Assembly (NCBI GenBank): GCA_012744275.1
Contig: JAAYIE010000035.1
Location: 1-43,260 of the forward strand
Source: Desulfobulbaceae bacterium
Lineage (GTDB): Bacteria; Desulfobacterota; Desulfobulbia; Desulfobulbales; Desulfobulbaceae
Direction: 5' to 3'
Length of the DNA stretch: 43,260 bases
Below the pieces are notes generated by a model. The model was not told where the DNA came from and did no database searches. It was given only the letters and a program-made list of their open reading frames with translations. Shown here piece by piece: positions 1-8,535 of this stretch. The translations under genes were made by a program, and so were the position numbers. Within the stretch, counting starts at the first letter, position 1; every line of letters starts with the position of its first letter.

Positions 1-1
1 G

Positions 2-214
2 CGCCTTGGTGCAGGCTTTTCCCTGATACTCTTTGGCCGCACCCTGGATGGCCTGCGGGTGCACGACCGCAGCCGCCTCAAACGGGAAGGCATTCCCTAC
101 GGCGCGGTTATTGCCGTGGGCACCACCCTGAGTGTGGGGTATCGTTTGTACACAGGAGGTTCCCTGGCAGGGCTTTTGCCCTGGATAGTTCCAGCAGTGG
201 TACCGCAGATCTGA
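2..214 (+). CDS. cpaA: Prepilin peptidase (CpaA/TadV-like), C-terminal fragment
   Basis: This is the 3' end of a gene that begins outside the window; an open frame runs from the first complete codon to TGA at 212-214. The last 70 or so residues contain a hydrophobic segment (SLILFG), a basic loop, then REGIPYGAVIAVGT, which matches the C-terminal IPYG-type segment of A24 prepilin peptidases of the CpaA/TadV type, and a final hydrophobic stretch. Such enzymes cleave and methylate Flp pilin precursors in the inner membrane. The catalytic aspartates would lie upstream and cannot be seen. Its position just before cpaB fits a tad locus. The family call rests on one short motif plus context. Confidence 0.6.
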   Translation, partial: RLGAGFSLILFGRTLDGLRVHDRSRLKREGIPYGAVIAVGTTLSVGYRLYTGGSLAGLLPWIVPAVVPQI

Positions 215-263
215 CCCTGCCTGTGCAGCCGGATCTGCAGCAGTGAAGCACATTATTCACCAT

Positions 264-280
264 GGGGTGCAAGGCACCCC
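264..280. other. Short perfect hairpin between cpaA and cpaB
   Basis: GGGGTGC (264-270) and GCACCCC (274-280) form a 7-bp stem with a three-base loop in the 141-base gap between the prepilin peptidase and cpaB. No T-run follows, so it is not a classical intrinsic terminator. It may slow transcription or protect the mRNA end inside the tad operon. Function is unproven. Confidence 0.4.
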
Positions 281-355
281 GCACTCTTTCAAGCCCGCAA
301 GGGTGCAGCCGTGCAGCACACATTCGTGCTGCCGCATGAAAAAGGAGAACAAGCC

Positions 356-1285
356 TTGTCTCGCCTATCCCGCCTGCTCTTTTTTCTTATCGCGCTGGTC
401 TGCGCCTTTGGTGTCAGCCTGGCAGTCTACAAACGCCTCACCCGGCCGCCGGTAACCGAAGTGGTTACCAGCCAACAGGCGGTGAAGCAGATTGTGGTGG
501 CCTTTAAAGACCTTAAACGCGGCCAGGTAATCCAAACAGCCGACCTGAAGCTGGCCACCTACCTGCAGGAATCTCTGCCGGCCGGCTTTTTCGAGCAGGT
601 GGAAGATGCGGCCGGCCGGGTGGTGCTGCAGCCCATCAGCGTTTCCCAGCCGGTGCTCGAATCCCAGCTTGCCGGCAAGGATTTTACCAGGGGCGGCCTG
701 GCAGCCCTGATCAGCCCAGACAAACGCGCCATGGCCGTGAAGGTGGATAATGTTATTGGGGTGGCCGGGTTTATCCAGCCCGAAAGCATGGTGGATGTGC
801 TGGTGGCCGTCACGCCGGACAGCGACCAGGCTCGCGCCCTGATTGCCGACGGCAAAACCGGGGGCAAGGAAGTCAATTCGCAGGTGACCAAATCCGTGCT
901 GGAGAATGTGCGGGTGCTCGCCATTGGTACCCAGGCGGAAGAGACCGGCGATAACAAACCCCGGCAGGTGACCGTGGTCACCCTGGAAGTGAGCCCGGAA
1001 GAGGCGGAAAAGCTTGGTCTGGCTGTGACCCAGGGCAGCATTCACCTTATGCTGCGTAACTACAGCGATCAGAACCAGGTGCCCACCTCCGGCGCATCCG
1101 TGGTTTCTCTGCTCAAATCCAACCAGTTGGGCAGTATGCCGGCGGAAGAGACCGCCTATATCCCGCCGGTACCGCGGCACGATTTCAGCCCGGCTCCGCG
1201 GCTGCCCCGCACCATCACGGTCATAAACGGCAACAAGGTCGAAAAAAAAGAACTTAATGAGGCAGGAACAGGAGGGGGAGAATAA
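356..1285 (+). CDS. cpaB: Flp pilus assembly protein CpaB (RcpC)
   Basis: CpaB/RcpC is a periplasmic, inner-membrane-anchored component of the Tad secretion machine and is thought to work with the CpaC secretin. I chose the TTG start at 356 because AAGGAG at 342-347 sits 8 bases upstream and the protein then opens with a typical anchor (SRLSRLLFFLIALVCAFG). An in-frame GTG at 311 would add 15 non-hydrophobic residues and has no ribosome site. After the anchor comes a SAF-like domain (VVAFKDLKRGQVIQ, then LPAGFF), followed by the CpaB/RcpC domain (AMAVKVDNVIGVAGFIQPESMVDV) typical of the family. Length from TTG is 309 residues, normal for CpaB. The stop codon overlaps the start of cpaC by one base, so translation is probably coupled. 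Confidence 0.93.
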   Translation: MSRLSRLLFFLIALVCAFGVSLAVYKRLTRPPVTEVVTSQQAVKQIVVAFKDLKRGQVIQTADLKLATYLQESLPAGFFEQVEDAAGRVVLQPISVSQPVLESQLAGKDFTRGGLAALISPDKRAMAVKVDNVIGVAGFIQPESMVDVLVAVTPDSDQARALIADGKTGGKEVNSQVTKSVLENVRVLAIGTQAEETGDNKPRQVTVVTLEVSPEEAEKLGLAVTQGSIHLMLRNYSDQNQVPTSGASVVSLLKSNQLGSMPAEETAYIPPVPRHDFSPAPRLPRTITVINGNKVEKKELNEAGTGGGE

Positions 1286-2790
1286 TGAGCTTGCAGAGCC
1301 AAAAGATTGCCTGGATTGGGGTGCTGTGCAGCTTGTGCCTGTTTTTGGGCATGGGTTTTGCCCAGGCGGCTTCGGATCCGCAGATCGATATTACCGTGAC
1401 TCCCACCCGTCAGGTCCATCTGGAGGTGAATCAGATGGCCAGGATTACCACCTCCATGCCGATTGAATCCATGGCCGTGGTGAACGACAAGGTGGCCGAC
1501 CTGGTGAGCGTGCTGCAGATGTCGCACGAAGCCTATGTACGCGGCCTGAGTGTGGGCACCACCCAGGTATTGCTGTGGGACAAAAACGACCGCCTCATTG
1601 GCACCTACGACATTGTTGTGCGCCCCAATCTCACCGGTCTGAAAAAGAACCTCTACGACATGTTTCCGGGCGAGAATATTCTGGTCAGCGATTCGGGCGA
1701 GTTCATCACCCTGTCGGGCACTGTCTCCAGCGCCAGCAAGCTGGATGGTGTGCTGCGCATTGCCGAAGCCTATACCAGTGGCCGGGACGGCAAGGGCGGC
1801 AAGGATAAAATCGTCAACCTTTTGCAGGTTGGCGGGGTGCAGCAGGTGATGCTGGAGGTGCGGGTGGCTGAGATCTCCAAAAAAATCGGCCACCGGCTGG
1901 GCATCAACTTTTCCGTGGCTGCCCGGGATGGCGATGCCGGCCTCAGTCTGCTCGACGGCCTGACCGTATTGCCCGAGGATGGCTGGCCAGGCAACCCGCT
2001 GACCGTATCCAGCGCGGTCAATGCTGCCTTCAGCTTTTTAGACGGTAACGAGGCCTTTACCGTAGCCATTGACGCCCTGCAGGATGAAGGCCTGCTGAAA
2101 ATACTGGCCAAGCCGACCCTGATTGCCCAAAGCGGTCAGACTGCGAGCTTCCTGGCCGGCGGTGAGTTTCCCTTTCCACTTTCCAGTGATGATGATGTCA
2201 CCATCACCTGGAAACCCTTTGGCGTGGCCCTGAACTTTACCCCCACCGTGCTTGGTGATGGTCGCATTTCCCTTACCGTATCGCCGGAGGTGTCTGAACT
2301 GGATTTTACCAAGACCATTGTCTATGCCGGTTTTGTGGTGCCCTCCCTGGATACCCGCAGGGCATCCACCGTGGTCGAGCTGAACGACAACCAGAGCTTT
2401 GCCATTGCCGGGCTGATGAAAAACAATGTGCGCGAATCCGTGGCCAAATTCCCCCTGCTGGGGGATATCCCCATCCTTGGCGCCCTGTTCCGCAGCACCA
2501 AGTTCCAGAACGATGAAACCGAGCTGGTTATCGTGGTGACCCCGCGGCTGGTAAAACCCACCGATGGCGACCAGGTGGCCCTGCCAACCGATGCCTTTGT
2601 GCCGCCCAACCCCTTTGAACTGCTCATGTTTGGCCGGCTGGAGGGGTATCAGCCGCCGCCCAACCGGCGTCAGGCTGCCCGCAGCCCGGGCAAACAGGGC
2701 GCGCAGGTGCCGATAACCCGGCCAGACGCCATACCCGCTGCTTCGCAACCCGGCATGCAGGGCGATTTTGGCCACATCATTCCCGATTAA
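1285..2790 (+). CDS. cpaC: Tad pilus secretin CpaC (RcpA)
   Basis: This is the outer-membrane secretin through which the Flp pilus leaves the cell. The 501-residue product begins with a Sec signal peptide (about residues 1-28, ending FAQAA), then an N-terminal BON-like/pilus-assembly region with the VNDKVADLVSVL and GTTQVLLWD signatures of type II/III secretin N-domains in Tad systems. The secretin core occupies about residues 185-425 and ends with the conserved segment running from VVELNDNQSFAIAGL through FPLLGDIPILGALFRS to ELVIVVTPRLV. The C-terminal 70 residues are proline-rich and low-complexity, a common place for pilotin or periplasmic contacts. GGGGGAGAA just upstream gives a strong ribosome site. 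A small lipoprotein gene follows directly and may encode its pilotin. Confidence 0.95.
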   Translation: MSLQSQKIAWIGVLCSLCLFLGMGFAQAASDPQIDITVTPTRQVHLEVNQMARITTSMPIESMAVVNDKVADLVSVLQMSHEAYVRGLSVGTTQVLLWDKNDRLIGTYDIVVRPNLTGLKKNLYDMFPGENILVSDSGEFITLSGTVSSASKLDGVLRIAEAYTSGRDGKGGKDKIVNLLQVGGVQQVMLEVRVAEISKKIGHRLGINFSVAARDGDAGLSLLDGLTVLPEDGWPGNPLTVSSAVNAAFSFLDGNEAFTVAIDALQDEGLLKILAKPTLIAQSGQTASFLAGGEFPFPLSSDDDVTITWKPFGVALNFTPTVLGDGRISLTVSPEVSELDFTKTIVYAGFVVPSLDTRRASTVVELNDNQSFAIAGLMKNNVRESVAKFPLLGDIPILGALFRSTKFQNDETELVIVVTPRLVKPTDGDQVALPTDAFVPPNPFELLMFGRLEGYQPPPNRRQAARSPGKQGAQVPITRPDAIPAASQPGMQGDFGHIIPD

Positions 2791-2812
2791 GGTTTGCAAT
2801 GGAGCCGCCGCT

Positions 2813-3127
2813 ATGAAAGCCCAACTTGGTATACTTATGGCAGTATTTCTTTTGATGACGGTCAGTGGCTGTTCCACTACCCCGCAGGCAGACCGCTTCC
2901 GGGGCGTGGCCACCGAATTGGCCAAACACAGCCAGGCTGCAGACCCGGCCGCAGGCACCATTCCCCAGGATGTGACCGGGATGGACGGCGAAGTGGGTAA
3001 ACATGTGATGGATCGCTACAAGGCAGGCTTTGTTCGCCAGGCGCCCAAAACGGAAACCTATTCCATCAGTGTTGAAGGCGCGAATATCTCTTCCCAGGCA
3101 GGGGGCTCACCCGCAGGAGGACAGTGA
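2813..3127 (+). CDS. Small Tad-locus lipoprotein (possible pilotin)
   Basis: A 104-residue protein. The ATG at 2813 is preceded by GGAG at 2801-2804 and gives a proper lipoprotein signal: short basic start (MKAQ), hydrophobic core, lipobox VSGC with the acylated cysteine near residue 22. An upstream in-frame start at 2768 lies inside cpaC and lacks a signal. The mature part is short, polar and Gly/Gln-rich at its end; I recognise no domain. Its place between the secretin and tadE suggests a role in secretin assembly like the RcpB/pilotin-type accessory proteins of tad loci, but that is positional inference. Its TGA shares a base with the tadE ATG (TGATG), which indicates translational coupling. 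Confidence 0.75.
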   Translation: MKAQLGILMAVFLLMTVSGCSTTPQADRFRGVATELAKHSQAADPAAGTIPQDVTGMDGEVGKHVMDRYKAGFVRQAPKTETYSISVEGANISSQAGGSPAGGQ

Positions 3128-3654
3128 TGAAACCACTTTTTCATTCCGAACAGGGAGCTTCGGCAGTCGAGTTTGCCCTGGTGCTGCCGATTCTGGTCTT
3201 TCTCACCTTTGCCATTATCGAATTTGGGATACTGCTCTTTGACAAGGCAGTGATTACCAATGCCTCACGCGAAGGAGCGAGAAATGCAATTGTATTTAAC
3301 GCCAATGCCGATGGCAGCCCAAATTATTTAACAGAATCAGATATTAAGAAAATCGTAATAGACTATACAAAAGGTAACTCTGCAGATAAGGGTATTTTGA
3401 TAAATTTAGGAAACCCTTCGAAAACTGTATTAAATATTGATGATGTTACGATCAGCTGCAGTCCAAATCCTTCAGCAGAGTCTTGGCCATCTGGAGCCTG
3501 CACAAATAAGGGATATTACCTCAATGTACAGGTAAACTATACCTATAATTTTCTAGTTTTGCCCAATCTTGCACGCCTTCTTCAAGGGGATTTTAATGAC
3601 GTAAACCTAACTCTTCCTCTGCATTCAAAAACTGTAATGCGCATGGAGGGATAA
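3127..3654 (+). CDS. tadE: TadE-like minor pseudopilin
   Basis: A 175-residue protein whose first 45 residues carry the TadE signature: QGASAVEFALVLPILVFLTFAIIEFG, in which the prepilin-type GASAVEF motif directly precedes one transmembrane helix. TadE proteins are processed by the prepilin peptidase and act as minor pseudopilins in Flp pilus assembly. CAGGAGGAC upstream is a strong ribosome site, and the ATG at 3127 overlaps the preceding stop. After about codon 55 the gene turns clearly AT-rich, and the periplasmic part (with two cysteines in ISCSPNPSAESWPSGACTN, perhaps a disulfide) resembles nothing I can name. A tadG-type gene follows one base after the stop. Confidence 0.88.
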   Translation: MKPLFHSEQGASAVEFALVLPILVFLTFAIIEFGILLFDKAVITNASREGARNAIVFNANADGSPNYLTESDIKKIVIDYTKGNSADKGILINLGNPSKTVLNIDDVTISCSPNPSAESWPSGACTNKGYYLNVQVNYTYNFLVLPNLARLLQGDFNDVNLTLPLHSKTVMRMEG

Positions 3655-3655
3655 T

Positions 3656-4924
3656 GTGAAAAAACTAAACATTATATATTTACATCTGGCCAATAAAAAA
3701 GGGGCGGTGGCTGTTTATACCGCCTTGGTTTTGATGGTGCTCCTGGGCTTTGGCGCCCTGGCCGTGGATGTGGGCCATTTGTACGGGGTGCGTAACGAAC
3801 TCAACAATGCGGCTGATGCAGGCGCCCTGGCTGGTGCGAGTGTGCTGCTCGATAATCAAGGCAATGCCACGCTAACAACAATATCACCTGCCAAAGCCGA
3901 GGCTAAGCGGGTTGGGGAGTCCAACCCAACGGGTAATACAATGGTGAGCATAGACCAAAATGCTGACGTTCAGGTCGGGCATTGGTCGTTTAAGACAAGG
4001 ACCTTTACTAAAAATGAAGTTCCGGATCCGAGCCTGCCCAATAATTGGTGGGTCAACAAGAGCAGTGAAGAGCTTGATCAAGACATTAATTTTATCAATG
4101 CCGTTAAAGTGACCCCAAAACGGGATGGTACGCCGTCATTCCTTGCTCGGGTTTTGCGTCTCGAATCGTTTGTTGTCAATTCAAAGGCTGTTGCCTACAT
4201 TGGCTTTGCAGGCGAGCTTTTTCCTGGGGAATTGGATATGCCGATTGCCATCTGTAAAGATGCTATAGTTAATGATGATGCGGTAACCTGCAATGTTGGC
4301 AGGATGTTAAACAGTGGTGGAAATGCAAGTACCTCCATGACGGCTATGTGGACAAATTTTACCCAGCCATGCGAGACCGCCAGTGGTGATACTATGCAAA
4401 AACTTACAGATAAATGCGAAGGCAATAATGAAAGCACTGTTTTATTTGGCCAAGGTATAGGCACTCAAAATGGTGTACAAGATAAGATTTTAAGAAATGT
4501 TGAGACGTGCTGGGAAAACAATGCCGATTCTGATGACGATAATATACCAGATAAATTCTGGCCCCTGACCCTGCCCGTGGTGGAGTGTGGTTCCAGTAAT
4601 ACCTGCGCTGCATTGGTTGGAGCTGTGAATGTGAATGTAGTTTGGATACAGCGTGACAATGATCCACATTATAACGATGTTCCAGTAAAGATGGAGGGTT
4701 GGGAAAATAAGGCCAGCGACGGTTTTACACGCTGGAAAAGTTTCGTCGATTATTTTCACCTGCAAAACTTAAATGGTCCTCCTGTTACTGAGGCAGATTA
4801 TGCTGCCCTTTATCAAAAAAAGAATATTTATTTTATGCCAAGTTGTGAACTTGTTGAGCCGATCGGTGGAACAGGTGGCCAGAACTTTGGTATTCGCGCC
4901 GAAATCCCAGTATTAGTCGAATAG
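3656..4924 (+). CDS. tadG: TadG-like Flp pilus assembly protein
   Basis: Starts with GTG at 3656, preceded by GGAGGGATAAT at the end of tadE. Residues 12-65 match the TadG-like N-terminal domain: KKGAVAVYTALVLMVLLGFGALAVDVGHLYGVRNELNNAADAGALAGAS, with a single transmembrane helix. TadG-type proteins are minor membrane-anchored components of the Tad machine, some carrying a von Willebrand factor domain. The remaining 350 or so residues are extracytoplasmic, contain at least ten cysteines (for example CKDAIVNDDAVTCNVG and VECGSSNTCAAL) and are poorly conserved; I do not see a MIDAS motif. DNA after about 3880 is much more AT-rich than the flanking tad genes, which suggests rapid divergence or replacement of the exposed domain. 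Confidence 0.85.
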   Translation: MKKLNIIYLHLANKKGAVAVYTALVLMVLLGFGALAVDVGHLYGVRNELNNAADAGALAGASVLLDNQGNATLTTISPAKAEAKRVGESNPTGNTMVSIDQNADVQVGHWSFKTRTFTKNEVPDPSLPNNWWVNKSSEELDQDINFINAVKVTPKRDGTPSFLARVLRLESFVVNSKAVAYIGFAGELFPGELDMPIAICKDAIVNDDAVTCNVGRMLNSGGNASTSMTAMWTNFTQPCETASGDTMQKLTDKCEGNNESTVLFGQGIGTQNGVQDKILRNVETCWENNADSDDDNIPDKFWPLTLPVVECGSSNTCAALVGAVNVNVVWIQRDNDPHYNDVPVKMEGWENKASDGFTRWKSFVDYFHLQNLNGPPVTEADYAALYQKKNIYFMPSCELVEPIGGTGGQNFGIRAEIPVLVE

Positions 4925-4937
4925 AAACAAGCAGACA

Positions 4938-6143
4938 TTGAAAGAATCAGAATCAGCAGAACAGGTGGTTATGGCAGCAGCAAAAAGCAACCTCTCTGTC
5001 CGCCTTGCAATCCGCTCCAATGAGGTGCTGCGGGCTTTGCGGGAAATTATAGGCCGCATGGATGGCTTTGTCCTGCAGGAAGACCCCAGGGCCAGCCGGG
5101 TGGATATTCTGGTGCTGGAGGTGGGCAATGCGCCAGAACAGGAGCTGGAAACCATCCGCGCCCTGATGCAGGCAGGTGTGGTGGGCAGCCTTTTTATTAC
5201 CTCGACCCAGGCCACCCCTGAAATCCTGCTGCCGGCCCTGCGCGCCGGAGCCAAGGAATTTTTCCAGCAGCCCATTAATGCCCAGGAGGTTATCACTGCC
5301 CTTGGTCAGGCGAAAAAACTGGAAACAACAACCCATGACGCTGAGGCCGAGCCACTGCAACTGGGTAAAATCCACTGCGTGCTGGGGGCCAAGGGCGGGG
5401 TGGGCAGCACCACCTTTGCCGTCAACCTGGCAACCAACCTGCAGGCAGCCCTGCCGGAAAAGCTCATCGCCCTGGTCGACCTCAACCGCCTGACCGGTGA
5501 GGTGCCGCTTTTTCTTGATCTGGAGACCGGTTTTAACTGGGAGGAGATCGGCAACAACCTCAACCGGCTGGACGAGGCCTATTTGAAAAGCGCCCTTATC
5601 CGCCACGCCAGCGGCATCTATGTGGTGCCGGCGCCTGCCACCCTGGACCTGGACGGCAAAACTCCGGCCAATCTGGGTGCGCATATTTTAAGTGGTATGC
5701 AGTCTGTTTTTGATCATATCATTGTGGATATGGAAAAACGGATTGACCAAGAGGCGCTCCACATTCTGTCGGCCGCGCAGCAGCTCTACCTTATTGCCAA
5801 CCTGACCATGCCCTGCATGGTGAGCGTGAAGCGCCTGACCGACACCCTGCGTGAACAGGGTATCCAGGAAAGCAAGATGCGGGTGGTGGCCAACCGCTTT
5901 GAAAAGAAATCGCAAATCGATTTGCAGGAAGCAGCCCGCATCATCGGCAAGGAGATCGACGCCATTATTCCCAATGATTACCGCCTGTCCATGATGGGCA
6001 TCAACCGGGGCAAGCCCCTGGCTGAGGTGGACAGCAATTCAGCCGCAGCCATGGCCTATGGCGAACTGGCAGAGAGTATAGAGGGCGTAGAGGGGCGGCA
6101 AAAAAGCAGGAGGCGCGGCTGGGGCTTGTTCCAGCGCAGATAA
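4938..6143 (+). CDS. cpaE: Tad localisation ATPase TadZ/CpaE
   Basis: TadZ/CpaE proteins are MinD/ParA-like ATPases that place the Tad apparatus, often at a pole. Residues about 20-130 form an atypical receiver domain (ALRAGAKEFFQQPI is its recognisable end), and residues about 145-385 form the P-loop domain with the deviant Walker A motif GAKGGVGSTT. The second half keeps IIVDMEKRIDQEAL in place of the usual Walker B/switch region, and the C-terminus is strongly basic (KSRRRGWGLFQRR). The start is uncertain: TTG at 4938 has no obvious ribosome site, while ATG at 4971 has AGGTGG close upstream and gives 390 residues. cpaF follows 30 bases later. Confidence 0.92.
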   Translation: MKESESAEQVVMAAAKSNLSVRLAIRSNEVLRALREIIGRMDGFVLQEDPRASRVDILVLEVGNAPEQELETIRALMQAGVVGSLFITSTQATPEILLPALRAGAKEFFQQPINAQEVITALGQAKKLETTTHDAEAEPLQLGKIHCVLGAKGGVGSTTFAVNLATNLQAALPEKLIALVDLNRLTGEVPLFLDLETGFNWEEIGNNLNRLDEAYLKSALIRHASGIYVVPAPATLDLDGKTPANLGAHILSGMQSVFDHIIVDMEKRIDQEALHILSAAQQLYLIANLTMPCMVSVKRLTDTLREQGIQESKMRVVANRFEKKSQIDLQEAARIIGKEIDAIIPNDYRLSMMGINRGKPLAEVDSNSAAAMAYGELAESIEGVEGRQKSRRRGWGLFQRR

Positions 6144-6173
6144 AGGTATGTTCAGGCACCAAGAGGCATTTGA

Positions 6174-7544
6174 GTGAATATTCAGGATCACCTTGACCGG
6201 CTCAACATTCCCGCAGCAGGAGCTGCACAGCCAGCCAAAACCCTGCCGTTAAACACGCAGGATGTGCTGGTCTCGGATGAATATTTTGCTCTGAAAGCCG
6301 ACATCCATGACCGCCTGTCAAAAATGCTGGACCTGTCGCTGCTGGAGCGGGTTGAAGATCCCATCCTGCGTCGAGAAATCCGCAATGCCACCCGGAAGAT
6401 ACTGGGGGATGGCAGTCTGCGCCTGATGCCGCTTAATGCACGTGAGCATGAACAGCTGCTGGACGAAATCGAATATGAGGTTTTGGGTTTAGGCCCGCTG
6501 GAAACCCTGATGCGCGACAGTGCAGTATCCGACATCCTGGTCAACAGATATGACCAGGTCTATGTTGAACGCTACGGCAAGCTTGAGGCGACCAAGGTTC
6601 GCTTTAAGGACAACAGGCACCTGATGCGCATTATCGAAAAGATTGTTTCTGCTGTTGGCCGGCGTATTGATGAAATTTCGCCGCTGGTGGACGCCCGCCT
6701 GGCGGATGGTTCGCGCGTCAATGCCATTATCCCGCCGCTGGCCCTGGGCGGACCCTGCCTGTCGATCCGCCGCTTTTCCGTTGATCCGCTCGAACTGCAC
6801 GACCTGCAGGTGCTCAAAACCATCACCCCGGTGATCGGTACTCTGCTGCAGGGCATTGTACGGGCGCGGCTGAACGTGCTGATTTCGGGCGGTACCGGTT
6901 CGGGCAAGACCACCATGCTCAATGTGATGTCCAGGTTTGTATCACCCCTGGAACGCATTGTTACCATCGAGGACTCCGCCGAATTGCAGCTCAGACAGGA
7001 GCATGTTGTTCGCCTGGAAACCAGACCACCCAACATCGAAGGGCATGGAGAAATTACCCAGCGGGATCTGGTGCGCAACAGCCTGCGTATGCGGCCAGAC
7101 CGTATTATTGTCGGCGAGGTGCGGGGCGCAGAGGCGGTGGACATGCTGCAGGCCATGAACACTGGCCATGACGGCTCCCTGACTACGGTACATGCCAACT
7201 CCCCGGCAGATGCCCTTATGCGCCTTGAGACTATGGTCAATATGGCCGGCTTTAACCTGCCCAGTGATTACATCAAACGGTATATCAGTTCTGCCATTGA
7301 TGTGGTCATTCAGGTAGAGCGCCTTGTGGATGGGTCGCGTAAACTGGTGAGCCTGTCTGAAATTACCGGCATGGAAGGCAATGTTATCACCATGCAGGAA
7401 ATTGTTGCCTTTGACCAGACCGGCATCGACGCAGAGGGCAGGGTCAGCGGCCATTTCCGGGTGCGGGGAGTGCGACCGCGGTTCTTCTCCAGATTTACCA
7501 GCATGGGGGTTCCCATTCCTGAAGAACTGTTCGACAAGGATTGA
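6174..7544 (+). CDS. cpaF: Tad secretion ATPase CpaF/TadA
   Basis: This is the hexameric type II/IV secretion-type ATPase that powers Flp pilus assembly from the cytoplasmic face. The 456-residue protein shows the N-terminal helical domain with [20 protein letters not shown], the Walker A box GGTGSGKTT at about residues 239-247, the Asp box ([10 protein letters not shown]), the Walker B region [12 protein letters not shown] and the His box ([16 protein letters not shown]). All catalytic boxes are intact. The start is GTG at 6174, with AGAGG about 9 bases upstream. The length is normal for the family. tadB starts within or just after the stop. Confidence 0.97.
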   Translation: MNIQDHLDRLNIPAAGAAQPAKTLPLNTQDVLVSDEYFALKADIHDRLSKMLDLSLLERVEDPILRREIRNATRKILGDGSLRLMPLNAREHEQLLDEIEYEVLGLGPLETLMRDSAVSDILVNRYDQVYVERYGKLEATKVRFKDNRHLMRIIEKIVSAVGRRIDEISPLVDARLADGSRVNAIIPPLALGGPCLSIRRFSVDPLELHDLQVLKTITPVIGTLLQGIVRARLNVLISGGTGSGKTTMLNVMSRFVSPLERIVTIEDSAELQLRQEHVVRLETRPPNIEGHGEITQRDLVRNSLRMRPDRIIVGEVRGAEAVDMLQAMNTGHDGSLTTVHANSPADALMRLETMVNMAGFNLPSDYIKRYISSAIDVVIQVERLVDGSRKLVSLSEITGMEGNVITMQEIVAFDQTGIDAEGRVSGHFRVRGVRPRFFSRFTSMGVPIPEELFDKD

Positions 7545-7570
7545 GCCCAAGCAAAATAACTGCGCAGACT

Positions 7571-8530
7571 ATGGAATTACTCTTTGCCCTTGCCCTTTTT
7601 GCTGTCATCCTGCTCGCCTTTTGGGGTGGGTATGCGCTTTTTTTAAAACCTGAAAAAGGGCGCAGCCTGTATGGCATGGTGGCCAAATATTCACCCCGTA
7701 AGAGCGAGGGTGAATATGTTGACCTCTACTATCACCGCAAATTGAGTGATATCCCGTTTCTGCAGTTCATTCTTGAACGCATCCCCCTGGTGCGCAGCCT
7801 CGACAGCCTCATGCAGCAGGCCGGGGTAAACATGCTGGCAGGCGTTTTTATCCTGCTGTGCCTGGTGGCTGCTGCCTTTACCTACCTGATCGGCAGTCTG
7901 TGGAGCAAACACGTTGAGGTGGCGCTTGGTCTGGCCTTGTTGGCCCTGATTTTGCCGTATGTTCTGCTGCTGTTTAGAAGGCGGCGGCAACGCTTTCGCT
8001 TTGAAGCGCTTTTTCCCGATGCCCTTGACCTGATGGGCTACTCGCTGAAGGCCGGGCATTCCATTATGGCCAGTTTACGCATGGTGGCGGAAGAAATGGC
8101 TGCTCCTGTAGGGCCGGAATTTGCCCGGGTGGTGGAAGAGATCAATTTTGGCAACAGTTTTGAAACAACTCTGCAGAATTTTGCCCGCCGGGTGGATTCC
8201 GCAGAACTGCGGTATTTTGTGACCTCGGTCATCATCCAACGGGAAACCGGTGCCAACCTGGTGGAGATCCTGGAAAAAATTTCGGAAACCATCCGCCGCA
8301 AATTCCGTTTTCGTGAAAAAACCAGGTCGTTAACTGCTGAAGCCCGTCTTTCGGCAATGATTCTTACTGGCTTACCTTTTTTTGTAGCCATAGCAGTCAG
8401 TCTGACCAACCGGAAATATATCATGGTGCTGACCACTGATCCGCTTGGCCCGTATTTGATCGCTGTTGCCGCTGTTATGATGGTGTTCGGCATCATTGTG
8501 ATGTACAGGCTTGTCCAAATAGACTTATAG
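7571..8530 (+). CDS. tadB: Tad inner-membrane platform protein TadB
   Basis: TadB and TadC are GspF-type polytopic proteins forming the inner-membrane platform on which CpaF acts. The ATG at 7571 gives 319 residues beginning with a transmembrane helix (ELLFALALFAVILLAFWGGYALF). A TTG at 7541 overlapping the cpaF stop would add ten residues that do not look like a leader. Transmembrane helices follow at about 90-130, then the cytoplasmic T2SSF domain (FEALFPDALDLMGYSLKAG and a second part reading RRVDSAELRYFVTSVIIQRETGANLVEIL), then two more helices at the end. Five bases separate it from tadC. Confidence 0.94.
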   Translation: MELLFALALFAVILLAFWGGYALFLKPEKGRSLYGMVAKYSPRKSEGEYVDLYYHRKLSDIPFLQFILERIPLVRSLDSLMQQAGVNMLAGVFILLCLVAAAFTYLIGSLWSKHVEVALGLALLALILPYVLLLFRRRRQRFRFEALFPDALDLMGYSLKAGHSIMASLRMVAEEMAAPVGPEFARVVEEINFGNSFETTLQNFARRVDSAELRYFVTSVIIQRETGANLVEILEKISETIRRKFRFREKTRSLTAEARLSAMILTGLPFFVAIAVSLTNRKYIMVLTTDPLGPYLIAVAAVMMVFGIIVMYRLVQIDL

Positions 8531-8535
8531 ACACT

